Source: VAZQ01 sp035552735
GTDB lineage: Bacteria; Pseudomonadota; Alphaproteobacteria; Rhizobiales; Xanthobacteraceae
Reading direction: 5' to 3'
Length of the DNA stretch: 19,818 nt
NCBI GenBank assembly: GCA_035552735.1
Contig: DASZKX010000390.1
Location: forward strand, 1-19,818
Shown here: one piece after another, positions 1-7,594 of the stretch
Position numbering within the stretch: position 1 is the first letter of the stretch
Layout of the letters: every line of letters begins with the position of its first letter
The notes under the pieces: model-generated
What the model was told of the DNA's origin: nothing
The model's input: only the letters and a program-made list of their open reading frames with translations
Databases searched by the model: none
Made by a program: the position numbers and the translations under genes

Positions 1-229
1 TGAATAGCGGTTCATTCCAAGCAGGATCTGCAATCAATCTTTGCAAGCAGGAATCGGCGAGACGACATGACGCCCGGGCGATTGTACCTGCTCTCACTGA
101 CGCGTCGGGACGACGGCGAGCGGCCGCCGTTTTGGTTGACACGGGGGTTGGGCTGGCCGAAATCCTTGTCCGACCTCGCCTGATCTCGGCGACCAAGGGC
201 ATGCGGCGCCTGCCGCAGGAGAGCGGTGG

Positions 230-724
230 ATGGAGCTGACCGAAGACGACGTGCTCGAAATCCTGAAGCTGTTCGAGCAATCCAAGTTCGATTTCCTTCA
301 ATTGGAGCAGGGTGAGCGCAAGATCACCGTCAGCAAGGGCGGCTATGTCTCGGCCCGCACCGATACCGCGCTCGCCATCGCGCCCGCACGTGCGCTGCCG
401 GCCGCGGCGACAGCAACGGCGAGCTCGGCCGCCCTGCAGGCTGCGCCGGCCGTAAGTGCGGCACCCGAGCCCGGATTGCTGCCGGTGACCGCCCCCATGG
501 TGGGCAAGTTCTACGCCGCGCCCTCGCCCTCGGATCCGCCGTTCGTGATGCCGGGCACCAAAGTGGCGGCGGGCGCCACGGTGGGGCTCATCGAGGTGAT
601 GAAGGTGTTCGCCAGCATCAAGACCGAAACCGCCGGCGTGATCGAGCGCATCCTGGTGTCGAACGGCCAGTTCGTCGAGTTCGGCCAGACCTTGTTCTGG
701 ATCAGGCCCGACCCCACGCTGTAG
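230..724 (+). CDS. Biotin carboxyl carrier protein (AccB-like)
   Basis: Small acceptor protein that carries carboxybiotin between a biotin carboxylase and a carboxyltransferase in the cytoplasm. The 164 residues show the usual AccB plan: a short N-terminal segment (1-35), a flexible Ala/Pro-rich linker (about 45-85) and a C-terminal biotinyl domain (86-164) opening with LPVTAPMVGKFYAAPSPSDP. The lysine expected to be biotinylated is K125 in EVMKVFASI. Most family members read (A/V)MKM or AMKL here, so the residue after the lysine is unusual, but the invariant Met-Lys is kept. AGGAG at 218-222 lies seven bases before the ATG and supports this start. The next gene is a carboxyltransferase 81 bases downstream, so the two probably form one enzyme. 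Whether this is the carrier of housekeeping acetyl-CoA carboxylase is doubtful given that partner; no gene symbol is assigned. Confidence 0.9.
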   Translation: MELTEDDVLEILKLFEQSKFDFLQLEQGERKITVSKGGYVSARTDTALAIAPARALPAAATATASSAALQAAPAVSAAPEPGLLPVTAPMVGKFYAAPSPSDPPFVMPGTKVAAGATVGLIEVMKVFASIKTETAGVIERILVSNGQFVEFGQTLFWIRPDPTL

Positions 725-739
725 CATTTTTGCATGGTC

Positions 740-783
740 GCATTTTCGGACGGAAAACCGGGTTCCACTTTTCCTGAAAATGC
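740..783. repeat. Rhizobial-type intergenic palindrome
   Basis: GCATTTTC (740-747) is the exact inverse of GAAAATGC (776-783), and inside it GGAAAA (752-757) pairs with TTTTCC (769-774), giving a two-step stem around an 11-base loop. The central wording (GGAAAACCGGGTTCCACTTTTCC-like) resembles a palindrome I know to be dispersed between genes in Rhizobiales; that identification is from memory. It sits in the short gap between the biotin carrier and carboxyltransferase genes, so it would form in their shared mRNA and may affect stability. An in-frame ATG at 734 falls at its edge, and a naive gene caller could extend the next gene into it. Confidence 0.7.
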
Positions 784-805
784 TCCAAGAGTTCCGGGAG
801 ACGCC

Positions 806-2272
806 ATGGACGAGATCCAATTCGTCGACACCACGATCCGGGATGGCCACCAGAGTCTGTGGGCCGAACGGATGTCGACCGGCATGATGCTGCCGATCGC
901 CAAGCGGCTCGATCAAGCCGGCTTTCTGGCGATCGAGCTCTTGTCGGGCTCGCACATCAAGAAGGCGGTGCGCGAGCTGCGCGAGGATCCGTGGGAGCGC
1001 ATCCGGCGGGTCGCCGAGCTGGTGCCCAACACGCCGCTGCGCCTGATCGCCGGGCGGGTCAATACGTTCGGATTCGATCCGCCCTGCATGTACGAGCTCT
1101 TTATCGAGCGCATGGCCGCCAACGGCATCCGGCAGGCCCGCATATCGGAGCCCTGGAACGATCTGCCGGGCTGGAAATACCGGGTCGGCGTGGCGCGCAA
1201 ATTCGGACTCGATCCGATCGTCAACCTGATCTACTCGGTCTCGCCGGTCCACACCGATGACTATTATGCGCAGCGTTGCCGGCAGGCGGCGTCGCTCAAG
1301 CCCTTCCGGCTGTGCCTCAAGGATCCGGGCGGCCTGTTGACGCCCGAGCGCACCCGCACGCTGGTTCCGATTATCCTGCAGAACAGCGGCGGCATTCCGG
1401 TCGAGCTGCACAGCCATTGCACCACCGGGCTCGGACCCCTGGTGGCGCTCGAGGCGGTCCGGCTCGGCATCCGGATCGTCAATACCGGGGTTCCGCCGCT
1501 CGCCGACGGCGCCGCGCTGCCTTCGATCTTCAACGTGGCGCACAACCTGCGCGCCATCGGTTACAAGCCGCTGATCGACGAGGACGTGCTGCGGCCGGTC
1601 ACCGATCACTTCACGGTCATCGCCAAGCGCGAGGGCTTTCCGATCGGCGTGCCGGCCGAGTACGACTTCGCCACCTACCAGCACCAGGTGCCGGGCGGCA
1701 TGATCTCCAACCTCGGCCATCAGCTGCGTCAGGTCGGCAAGGAAGCGCAGCTGCAGCAGGCCCTGGAGGAGACCGGCCGCGTGCGTGTCGAGTTCGGCCA
1801 TCCCATCATGGTGACGCCGCTGTCGCAATTCGTCGGCAGCCAGGCGGCCATCAATGTCATCCTGGGCGAGCGTTACAAGGAGGTGACCGATCAGGTCATC
1901 CGCTACGCGCTCGGCCAGTTCGGCGAGGAAGCCGTCACCGCCATGGACCAGGAGGTGCGTGGCCGCATCCTGGACCGTCCGCGTGCGCGCGAGATCATCG
2001 CGCAGACGCGCCCGCAGCCCACGCTCGCGGACATGCGCCGCGAGCTCGGCGGTCCCGACGTCTCCGACGAGGAATTGGTGCTGCGCTGGCTGTTGAACCG
2101 TGACGATATCGCGCAGATGCGCGCCGCCGGACCCGCCAAGGAGTACATCACCCTCAAGCATCCGCTGGTCAGGCTGATGGCGGACCTCACCCAGCACGCC
2201 GACTGCGACCTGATCCAGGTGAGCAAGCCGGGATTCGCGCTGACGCTGGAGAAGAGCGCCGTAGTTTCGTAG
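806..2272 (+). CDS. Biotin-dependent carboxyltransferase (pyruvate carboxylase subunit B / oxaloacetate decarboxylase alpha type)
   Basis: HMGL-like TIM-barrel carboxyltransferase that moves CO2 between carboxybiotin and a 2-oxo acid such as pyruvate/oxaloacetate. From ATG 806 the protein has 488 residues. Metal ligands are visible as D8 in FVDTTIRDGHQS and H202/H204 in ELHSHCTTGLG. The lysine carbamylated in this family is K172 in LCLKDPGGLL. The PYC/OADA region follows, with HQVPGGMISNL and FGHPIMVTPLSQFVGSQA. Unlike oxaloacetate decarboxylase alpha, no biotinyl domain is fused at the C-terminus; the carrier is the gene just upstream. I prefer 806 to the in-frame ATG at 734 because GGGAG (796-800) sits five bases before it, homology begins there, and the extra 24 codons come from the palindromic repeat. 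The stop TAG (2270-2272) is supplied by the left arm of the foldback element. Exact substrate and direction (carboxylase or decarboxylase) cannot be read from sequence. Confidence 0.88.
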   Translation: MDEIQFVDTTIRDGHQSLWAERMSTGMMLPIAKRLDQAGFLAIELLSGSHIKKAVRELREDPWERIRRVAELVPNTPLRLIAGRVNTFGFDPPCMYELFIERMAANGIRQARISEPWNDLPGWKYRVGVARKFGLDPIVNLIYSVSPVHTDDYYAQRCRQAASLKPFRLCLKDPGGLLTPERTRTLVPIILQNSGGIPVELHSHCTTGLGPLVALEAVRLGIRIVNTGVPPLADGAALPSIFNVAHNLRAIGYKPLIDEDVLRPVTDHFTVIAKREGFPIGVPAEYDFATYQHQVPGGMISNLGHQLRQVGKEAQLQQALEETGRVRVEFGHPIMVTPLSQFVGSQAAINVILGERYKEVTDQVIRYALGQFGEEAVTAMDQEVRGRILDRPRAREIIAQTRPQPTLADMRRELGGPDVSDEELVLRWLLNRDDIAQMRAAGPAKEYITLKHPLVRLMADLTQHADCDLIQVSKPGFALTLEKSAVVS

Positions 2273-2429
2273 GGTGGGTTAGGCGCCGTAAAGATTTGAT
2301 GTTGGCACGGTGTAATATGGCGCTGTAACCCACCGGCTGGGTTTCAACTGCGCGGTGAGTTGGTGGGTTACGGCGCCATATTCCGCCGTGCCCCGCGTCA
2401 ACGCTTTGCGGCGCCTAACCCACCCTACG
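2268..2429. repeat. 162-bp foldback element with 21-bp perfect terminal inverted repeats
   Basis: The first 21 bases (2268-2288) are the exact reverse complement of the last 21 (2409-2429), with the core GTAGGGTGGGTTAGGCGCCG. Inside, 2304-2334 is complementary to 2362-2392 at 28 of 31 positions, so nearly the whole element can fold into one hairpin with a loop of about 27 bases near 2335-2361. It has no coding capacity and resembles small non-autonomous elements of the GTAGGGTGGGTTAG type found in many proteobacteria (from memory). It lies between convergent genes and may act as a two-way terminator. It provides the stop codon of the upstream carboxyltransferase gene. Confidence 0.85.
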
Positions 2430-2439
2430 GAACTACGGC

Positions 2440-3675
2440 TCACCTCCCCCGCAGCCGGCTGAGCAGCTCGGCGGTCGGCCACGAATCGGCCGGCAAGCCG
2501 AACTTGATCTGCATCTCGCGCACGGCGCTGCGGCTCTTGAGGCCGAGGATGCCGTCGGTGCGTCCGATGTCGTAGCCGCGCTTCTGCAGAATCTGCTGCA
2601 GCTCTTTGGTCTCATCGAAGCTGAGCTTGGGAATCTCGACGCCGCGATGCATGGCCGGCGCGCCGTCGAGCCGGGTGGCGTAATAGGCCGCCGTGAGCGC
2701 ATACATCAGCGACTGGTTCCATTTCAGATAGACCTGGAAATTATCGTAGGCCAGGAAGGTTGGCCCGAATCGCCCCATCGGCAGGACCAGCGAGGCCGGC
2801 AGTTTGTCGGATGGCAATGGCTTGCCGTCGGCCCGCGTCACGCCCCAGCCGGCCCATTGCGCGCGCGGGTGCTGGATCGACAGATCGGCCTGATCCCAGG
2901 GAGCATTGGGGGGCGCATGCACCTCCTGCAGCCAAGGCTCGCCGCGCTTCCAGCCCAGAAAGTCGAGATATTTCCCGGTCGAGCCGATCACATCGGCCGC
3001 GCTCTTGATCAGGTTGCGCCGTCCGGCGCCGTCATAGTCGAGCGCGTCCCGATAATATTCCGACGGCATCATCTGGGTCTGCCCGAGCTCGCCCGCCCAC
3101 GAGCCGATCATCTCCTCGGGCCGCAGGTCGCCGCGCTCGATCATGCGCAGGGCATCGAACAGATGGCCGCGGAACATGTCGCTGCGGCGGCAGTCATAGG
3201 CCAGCGTCGCCAGCGACTTGAGCGCCTGGTAATTGCCCTGGCCCGAGCCGAAATCGCTCTCCAGCCCCCAGAACCCCGTGATGACGGCGGCTGGCACCCC
3301 GAATTCCTTCTCCTCGCGCGCAAAGACCGGCTGATATTTCCTGATCTGGGCCGCGCCCGACGGGAGCCGGGAGCCGGCGAGCATCTTGTCGGAGAATTCG
3401 AGGAAGTTCTGCGAGAAGAAGCGCTGCCCGCGGTCGATCCCGATGATGCGCTGGTCGAGCACCAAGTAGGGCGACGCCGCGTTGATGGCGGCGGCCGAGA
3501 TGCCCTGGGCGGTGGCCTCCTTCTTGAAATCGGCCAGCCAGCGGTCGAAGCTGCCGGTATTGCGGCAATTCGCGTTCTGGGCCAGCGCCGGCGCCACTCC
3601 GAAGGCCAAAAGGCCGGCGCCCAGGCCCGCGGCCGCGCATGCCATACGTGTCCACGCAAGAATCCTGATTCGCAT
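2440..3675 (-). CDS. Periplasmic lytic murein transglycosylase, MltB type (GH103)
   Basis: Cleaves the MurNAc-GlcNAc bond of peptidoglycan, leaving 1,6-anhydro-MurNAc ends. The protein has 411 residues. Residues 1-32 form a Sec signal peptide (arginine-containing start, hydrophobic core, cleavage likely after ALA). There is no lipobox cysteine, so unlike E. coli MltB it should be soluble in the periplasm. The transglycosylase domain spans about 40-330, with the catalytic glutamate at E139 in GFWGLESDFGSGQGNY. Other family motifs are AGELGQTQMMPSEYY and DVIGSTGKYLDFLGW. A C-terminal peptidoglycan-binding type 1 domain spans about 347-408 (DIGRTDGILGLKSRSAVREM). The start at 3675 gives the best signal peptide; a second ATG ten codons in is possible. 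It converges on the carboxyltransferase gene across the foldback element and diverges from the GlcG-like gene. Confidence 0.9.
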   Translation of the reverse strand: MRIRILAWTRMACAAAGLGAGLLAFGVAPALAQNANCRNTGSFDRWLADFKKEATAQGISAAAINAASPYLVLDQRIIGIDRGQRFFSQNFLEFSDKMLAGSRLPSGAAQIRKYQPVFAREEKEFGVPAAVITGFWGLESDFGSGQGNYQALKSLATLAYDCRRSDMFRGHLFDALRMIERGDLRPEEMIGSWAGELGQTQMMPSEYYRDALDYDGAGRRNLIKSAADVIGSTGKYLDFLGWKRGEPWLQEVHAPPNAPWDQADLSIQHPRAQWAGWGVTRADGKPLPSDKLPASLVLPMGRFGPTFLAYDNFQVYLKWNQSLMYALTAAYYATRLDGAPAMHRGVEIPKLSFDETKELQQILQKRGYDIGRTDGILGLKSRSAVREMQIKFGLPADSWPTAELLSRLRGR

Positions 3676-3734
3676 CGGAATGTCCGCTGTTGGCGATGAT
3701 TACGTCACCCGGAAAGGGCGCGATTGTCACCGGG

Positions 3735-3758
3735 GGAGGGCCTGCCTGCAAGCCCTCC
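3735..3758. other. GC-rich hairpin in a divergent intergenic region
   Basis: GGAGGGC (3735-3741) and GCCCTCC (3752-3758) form a perfect 7-bp stem around a 10-base loop, upstream of both divergent genes (the transglycosylase and the GlcG-like gene). No T-run follows, so it is not a convincing terminator. It could be an operator or a leader structure. Function is unknown. Confidence 0.4.
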
Positions 3759-3788
3759 TTGCTGATCTTGCGGCAAGTCGCCTATCCT
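3759..3788 (+). promoter_or_regulatory. Candidate sigma70 promoter for the GlcG-like gene
   Basis: TTGCTG (3759-3764) and TATCCT (3783-3788) are separated by 18 bases and would give a leader of about 90 bases before the ATG at 3885. A small dyad CTTGCGGCAAG (3768-3778) lies in the spacer, where a repressor could bind. Assigned from hexamer resemblance only. Confidence 0.3.
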
Positions 3789-3884
3789 GATCGGGGTTGG
3801 CCGGGCACAATCATCACTGACGACGTATTTTCGACCAGATGATGACGCGGAAGCTTCCGGCACGCGCCGCATTGGGAGATCGAT

Positions 3885-4445
3885 ATGCGAACTGCTGTTT
3901 TGACGACCTTGGCGACCGGGGCAGCCCTCTTGCTGGGCGTCTGCGCGCCAGGCGACCGCGCGCAAGCCCAACAGCCTCCGGCGGAATCGTCGGGGCGGCC
4001 GGTCGCCCTGCCGGCGTCGCCGCCCCCGGATTATGGGGCGCCGATCGACAATGAGCAGGCCAAGGCGGCCGCCGATGCGGCCATCACGGAAGCCAAGAAG
4101 AACAATTGGCACATGGCGGTCTCGGTCGTAGGGCCGGAGGGCGAGCTGATCTATTTCGAGAAGATGGACGGCGCGCAAAGCTCCTCGGCGGCGCTGGCGG
4201 AGGCAAAGGCGCGCACCTCGGCGCAGTTCCGCCGGCCGAGCAAGGTCTTTGCCGATCAGTTCTCGGCCGGCAATGTCGCCTTCATGACCTTTCCGGACGC
4301 GGCGCGGCCGATCGCCTCCGAAGGCGGTATTCCCATTGTCCTGAACGGCAAGCTGGTCGGCGCCATCGGGGTGAGCGGCGGCACCGCCGCGCAGGACAGC
4401 GTGGCCGCGGCCGCCGGCGCCAATGCGGTGAAAGCTTCGCCCTGA
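3885..4445 (+). CDS. Secreted GlcG/HbpS family protein
   Basis: The 186-residue protein has a signal peptide (1-28, cleavage likely after AQA) and a Pro-rich linker to about residue 50. A GlcG/HbpS domain (formerly DUF336) follows, recognised by the alternation AAADAAITEAKKNN..MAVSVVGPEGELIYFEKMDGA, the AEAKARTSAQFRRPSKVFAD helix, and the end GGIPIVLNGKLVGAIGVSGG. HbpS in Streptomyces binds haem outside the cell; other members accompany glycolate or aromatic-catabolism genes without a settled role. The LLGVC sequence in the leader has Val before Cys, which does not fit a lipobox, so a periplasmic rather than lipoprotein form is expected. GGGAG lies eight bases upstream of the ATG. It appears to be a single-gene unit between divergent mltB-like and downstream egtB genes. 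Confidence 0.85.
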   Translation: MRTAVLTTLATGAALLLGVCAPGDRAQAQQPPAESSGRPVALPASPPPDYGAPIDNEQAKAAADAAITEAKKNNWHMAVSVVGPEGELIYFEKMDGAQSSSAALAEAKARTSAQFRRPSKVFADQFSAGNVAFMTFPDAARPIASEGGIPIVLNGKLVGAIGVSGGTAAQDSVAAAAGANAVKASP

Positions 4446-4463
4446 ACGCGCCACCGGTTCCGC

Positions 4464-4491
4464 TTCTTGATCTAAGCTACCATAATATAAT
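4464..4491 (+). promoter_or_regulatory. Candidate promoter upstream of egtB
   Basis: A perfect TATAAT (4486-4491) is preceded by TTCTTG (4464-4469) at 16 bases, in an AT-rich pocket inside otherwise GC-rich DNA. It would start a transcript near 4498 with a leader of about 200 bases to the egtB ATG at 4705. The rest of the gap 4446-4704 contains one hairpin and no convincing gene. Confidence 0.4.
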
Positions 4492-4508
4492 GCTTTTCCA
4501 GGATTGAT

Positions 4509-4532
4509 CCCGGGCATGATGCGTGGCCCGGG
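4509..4532. other. CCCGGGC/GCCCGGG hairpin
   Basis: CCCGGGC (4509-4515) pairs perfectly with GCCCGGG (4526-4532) around a 10-base loop. It lies 64 bases after the GlcG-like stop codon and just after the candidate TATAAT, so it could be the 3' hairpin of the upstream gene or the first structure in an egtB leader. There is no T-run. Confidence 0.4.
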
Positions 4533-4704
4533 ACAGCCCCCTTCAGCCACCCGGTCGGCCGTCCGAGGCGATAAACTCTCCGCGAGCACGGGTAACCAGA
4601 CGTCCTGCCGTCACGTATCTTGTGGAGGAACCATTCGGTTGGGCCGGCTGTTTTGCATTCCGTTGCCTGAATAGATTGCCGATTCCTCCAAACCCGGGAT
4701 TGGG

Positions 4705-5979
4705 ATGCCGCCAGCTTCGTCACCCGTCATTCGCCTCCGCGGCGAGCGCCAGGGCGCCCCGCCTCACCCCATCGGGCCCGTGCTCGGATCGTCTGATCCG
4801 CGCGGCGCTTGGCGCGAGGCGTTTCGCGCGGTGCGCGCCGAGACCGAAGGTCGCGCCGCGCCGCTGAGCCCCGAGGATCAAGTTGTGCAATCGATGCCCG
4901 ATGCCAGCCCCACCAAGTGGCATCGGGCGCATACGACCTGGTTCTTCGAGCAATTCCTGCTGGCGCCGCATCTTCCGGGTTACGCGGTCTTCGACGCCGC
5001 CTTCGGGTATCTGTTCAATTCCTACTATGTGGCGGCCGGGCCCCGGCATGCGCGCCCGCTGCGCGGCCTGCTGACCCGGCCGGACTGCGCCGAAGTCGCC
5101 GCCTTCCGGGCGCATGTCGACGAGGCGGTCGAGCGTTTGCTGGCGAGTGCCGACGCGGCGAGGCTTCCGGAGGTGCTGCGCATATTGGAAATTGGCCTGC
5201 ACCACGAGCAGCAGCATCAGGAATTGATCCTCACCGACATCCTGCACGCTTTGGCCCAGAATCCGACCGCGCCCGCCTATGATCCGCAGTGGCCGGAGCC
5301 GCCGCCGGTCGCCGCGACCGGTTTTGTCGAGTTGCCGCGCGGTATCCACCGCATCGGGTGGGCCGGCGAGGGCTATTGCTTCGACAACGAGTGCCCGGCG
5401 CACGAGGTGTTGCTGCCGCCGGCGCGGATCGCCCGCGGCCTGGTGACGAATGCGCAATGGCTCGAATTCATGGCCGACGGCGGCTATGCGGCGCCGAGCC
5501 TGTGGCTCTCGGACGGCTGGGCGGCGGTCGAGGCCGAGGGCTGGAGCGCGCCCGGCTATTGGCGTGAGCGCGACGGCGCCTGGTGCACGCAGACGCTCGC
5601 CGGCCTCGCGCCGATCGATCCGGGCGCGGCGGTTCGCCATGTCGGCTACTACGAGGCCGATGCGTTTGCGCGCTGGGCGGACAAGGACCTGCCGACCGAG
5701 GCGCAGTGGGAGATCGCCGCCAATGGCGGCCTCATCGACGACGCCTTCGGCACCGTGTGGCAATGGACGCGCAGCGCCTATTCGCCCTATCCGGGCTATC
5801 GGGCGGCGGCGGGCGCGCTCGGCGAGTACAATGGCAAGTTCATGATCAACCAGATGGTCCTGCGCGGCAGCTCGCAGGCGACGCCGGCGGGCCATGCGCG
5901 CGCGAGCTACCGCAATTTCTTCCATCCGTCGGCGCGCTGGCAGTTCAGCGGCGTCCGTCTCGCGGAATATCCGGATTGA
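4705..5979 (+). CDS. egtB: EgtB, hercynylcysteine sulfoxide synthase-type iron enzyme
   Basis: EgtB is a non-haem iron oxygenase that joins a thiol to hercynine using O2, the second step of ergothioneine synthesis. The 424 residues show a DinB-type N-terminal domain (about 30-185) and a C-terminal formylglycine-enzyme-like domain (about 208-421). The three-histidine iron site is visible: H76 in WHRAHTTWFFEQF, then H167 and H171 in GLHHEQQHQEL. FGE-domain signatures include LVTNAQWLEFMADGGY, DLPTEAQWEIAA, VWQWTRSAYSPYPGY and the end ASYRNFFHPSARWQFSGVRLA. egtD starts 32 bases downstream, as in a two-gene operon. No egtA or egtC is nearby, which suggests a form using cysteine directly rather than gamma-glutamylcysteine; that is inference. 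The Shine-Dalgarno for ATG 4705 is only weak (GGGATTGGG), and the first 30 residues look poorly conserved, so the true start could be slightly downstream. Confidence 0.93.
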   Translation: MPPASSPVIRLRGERQGAPPHPIGPVLGSSDPRGAWREAFRAVRAETEGRAAPLSPEDQVVQSMPDASPTKWHRAHTTWFFEQFLLAPHLPGYAVFDAAFGYLFNSYYVAAGPRHARPLRGLLTRPDCAEVAAFRAHVDEAVERLLASADAARLPEVLRILEIGLHHEQQHQELILTDILHALAQNPTAPAYDPQWPEPPPVAATGFVELPRGIHRIGWAGEGYCFDNECPAHEVLLPPARIARGLVTNAQWLEFMADGGYAAPSLWLSDGWAAVEAEGWSAPGYWRERDGAWCTQTLAGLAPIDPGAAVRHVGYYEADAFARWADKDLPTEAQWEIAANGGLIDDAFGTVWQWTRSAYSPYPGYRAAAGALGEYNGKFMINQMVLRGSSQATPAGHARASYRNFFHPSARWQFSGVRLAEYPD

Positions 5980-6011
5980 GCGCCTGCGCGCATCACCAAA
6001 CGGAGTTGCTT

Positions 6012-6983
6012 ATGAGTGTTCAATCAGTCGTCGCCCGCCACCCCGCCGAGGATCGCTATTCCGCGTTCGCGCGCGACGTGATCGAGGGGCTGACGGCGCG
6101 CCCCAAGCGCCTGTCGCCGAAATATTTCTACGACGAGACCGGCTCGCGCCTGTTCGAGGAGATCACGGCGCTGCCGGAGTATTATCCGACCCGCTGCGAG
6201 CTCGCGATCCTGCGCCGGCACGCCGCCGACATGGCGGGCCTGCTGCCGCCGCAGACGGCATTGATCGAGTTCGGCAGCGGCTCGAGCCGGAAGGCGCGGC
6301 TCTTGCTCGACGCGGCGTCCGCCATCGCGGCCTATGTGCCGGTCGACATCTCGGCGGAATGGCTCAGCGAGGAGGCGGCGCGGCTGCGGCGCGACTATCC
6401 GCGTCTGGCGGTGCTGCCGGTCGCAGCCGATTTCACGCAACCCTTCCGTCTGCCACTATCGCTCGCCGGGCTGGCGCGGGCCGGATTTTTTCCGGGGTCG
6501 ACCATCGGCAATTTCGAGGCGCACCAAGCTTGCGCGTTCCTGCGGCACGCCGCCGGCATCCTGGGCGAAGACGCGATCCTGATCGTCGGCATCGATCTGG
6601 TGAAGGACGCGAAGGTCCTCACCGCCGCCTACAATGATGCGGCGGGCGTGACCGCGAAGTTCAATCTCAATCTGCTGGCCCGCATCAATCGCGAGCTCGG
6701 GGCCGATTTCGATCTGGCCGGCTTTTGCCACCAGGCGTTCTACAATCGCGAGCGCCAGCGCATCGAGATGCATCTCGCCAGCCGGGTCCGCCAGCGGGTC
6801 GAGGTCTGCGGCCGCGTGATCGAGTTCCGCGCCGGCGAGACCATCCACACCGAGAACAGCTACAAGTATACCGTCGAATCCTTCGGCGCGATGGCGCGCG
6901 GCTGCGGCTGGACGCCGGTCGCGGCCTGGACCGACGCAGATGGATATTTCTCGGTGCAGGCGTTGCGGGCGGCGAAACAATAA
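6012..6983 (+). CDS. egtD: EgtD, L-histidine N-alpha-methyltransferase
   Basis: EgtD transfers three methyl groups from S-adenosylmethionine to the alpha-amine of histidine, making hercynine, the first step of ergothioneine synthesis. The 323 residues match the usual family length and order: RLSPKYFYDETGSRLFEEI, ALPEYYPTRCELAIL, the SAM-binding ALIEFGSGSSRKARLLL, YVPVDIS, FFPGSTIGNFE, IVGIDLVKD, FNLNLLARINRELGADF, and the substrate-site stretch ETIHTENSYKY near 283-293 with the Glu and Ser that contact histidine in this family. An open frame extends upstream to 5583, but that portion is egtB read out of frame. ATG 6012 has CGGAG (6001-6005) six bases before it and matches the family N-terminus. 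Probably co-transcribed with egtB. Confidence 0.95.
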   Translation: MSVQSVVARHPAEDRYSAFARDVIEGLTARPKRLSPKYFYDETGSRLFEEITALPEYYPTRCELAILRRHAADMAGLLPPQTALIEFGSGSSRKARLLLDAASAIAAYVPVDISAEWLSEEAARLRRDYPRLAVLPVAADFTQPFRLPLSLAGLARAGFFPGSTIGNFEAHQACAFLRHAAGILGEDAILIVGIDLVKDAKVLTAAYNDAAGVTAKFNLNLLARINRELGADFDLAGFCHQAFYNRERQRIEMHLASRVRQRVEVCGRVIEFRAGETIHTENSYKYTVESFGAMARGCGWTPVAAWTDADGYFSVQALRAAKQ

Positions 6984-7034
6984 ATCAGCTCAACCGCGCC
7001 TGATCCCTCGCGGTGGTCGACTGGAGATTCGCGG

Positions 7035-7484
7035 ATGGTGTGGCCGATCGTCGTCGCCTGGATTCACTATGTCGCCGTCATGCTCCTCATCGCCAGCCTT
7101 CTGGGCGAGCATCTTCAGCTGAAGCAGGCGTTGACGGCCGCGGAGGCCAGGACCCTGCAACGCCTGGATATCATCTATGGCGGCTCGGCGACGCTGGTTC
7201 TGGTGACCGGAATCATGCGGATGTACCTGGAGAAAGGCACGGCCTATTACCTGCAGAATGGCCCGTTCCACGCCCTGCTCGGCGTGTTCGTGGTCGTGGC
7301 GCTGCTCTCGATCTATCCGACCGTCGTTTTCCTGCGCTGGCGCGCCGCTACCCGCGCCGGAAGTGGCCAGCAGTTGGCAGGCGGCCAATTCAAGAAGCTT
7401 CAAATGATCCTGCGGACCGAAATGACGCTCATACTGCTGGCGCCATTCTTCGCCACATGGATGGCACACGGGCCGCTTTATTAG
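7035..7484 (+). CDS. DUF2214 family four-helix membrane protein
   Basis: A 149-residue inner-membrane protein with four predicted helices at about 3-23, 45-65, 77-101 and 124-145. The pattern HYVAVMLLIASLLGEHL, IIYGGSATLVLVTGIMRM and LRTEMTLILLAPFFATWMA matches the family I know as DUF2214, which has no established function. It starts 51 bases after egtD on the same strand, with TGGAG about nine bases before the ATG, so it may be the third gene of the egt operon. An uptake, export or redox role in thiol metabolism would be a guess. Confidence 0.8.
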   Translation: MVWPIVVAWIHYVAVMLLIASLLGEHLQLKQALTAAEARTLQRLDIIYGGSATLVLVTGIMRMYLEKGTAYYLQNGPFHALLGVFVVVALLSIYPTVVFLRWRAATRAGSGQQLAGGQFKKLQMILRTEMTLILLAPFFATWMAHGPLY

Positions 7485-7594
7485 CGGCGATCCAAATATC
7501 TCTTGTCTGCTTCGATCGGAAGCCGCCATACGGCAAAGGACGCAAACGACGTGATGGGCCAATTCCTGCCGTGACGTCGAATGGTGTTGCTCAT

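Noticed and set aside
67..183. A 38-codon frame upstream of the biotin carrier gene
   Set aside because: It has a start and stop but no visible ribosome binding site or recognisable sequence, and could easily be chance. Nothing else was recognised in 1-229.
734..805. In-frame N-terminal extension of the carboxyltransferase
   Set aside because: The 24 codons derive from the palindromic repeat, have no homology to the family, and a good ribosome binding site precedes ATG 806.
5583..6011. Upstream extension of the egtD frame
   Set aside because: It overlaps the coding end of egtB out of frame and has no EgtD homology; ATG 6012 has a ribosome binding site and the family N-terminus.
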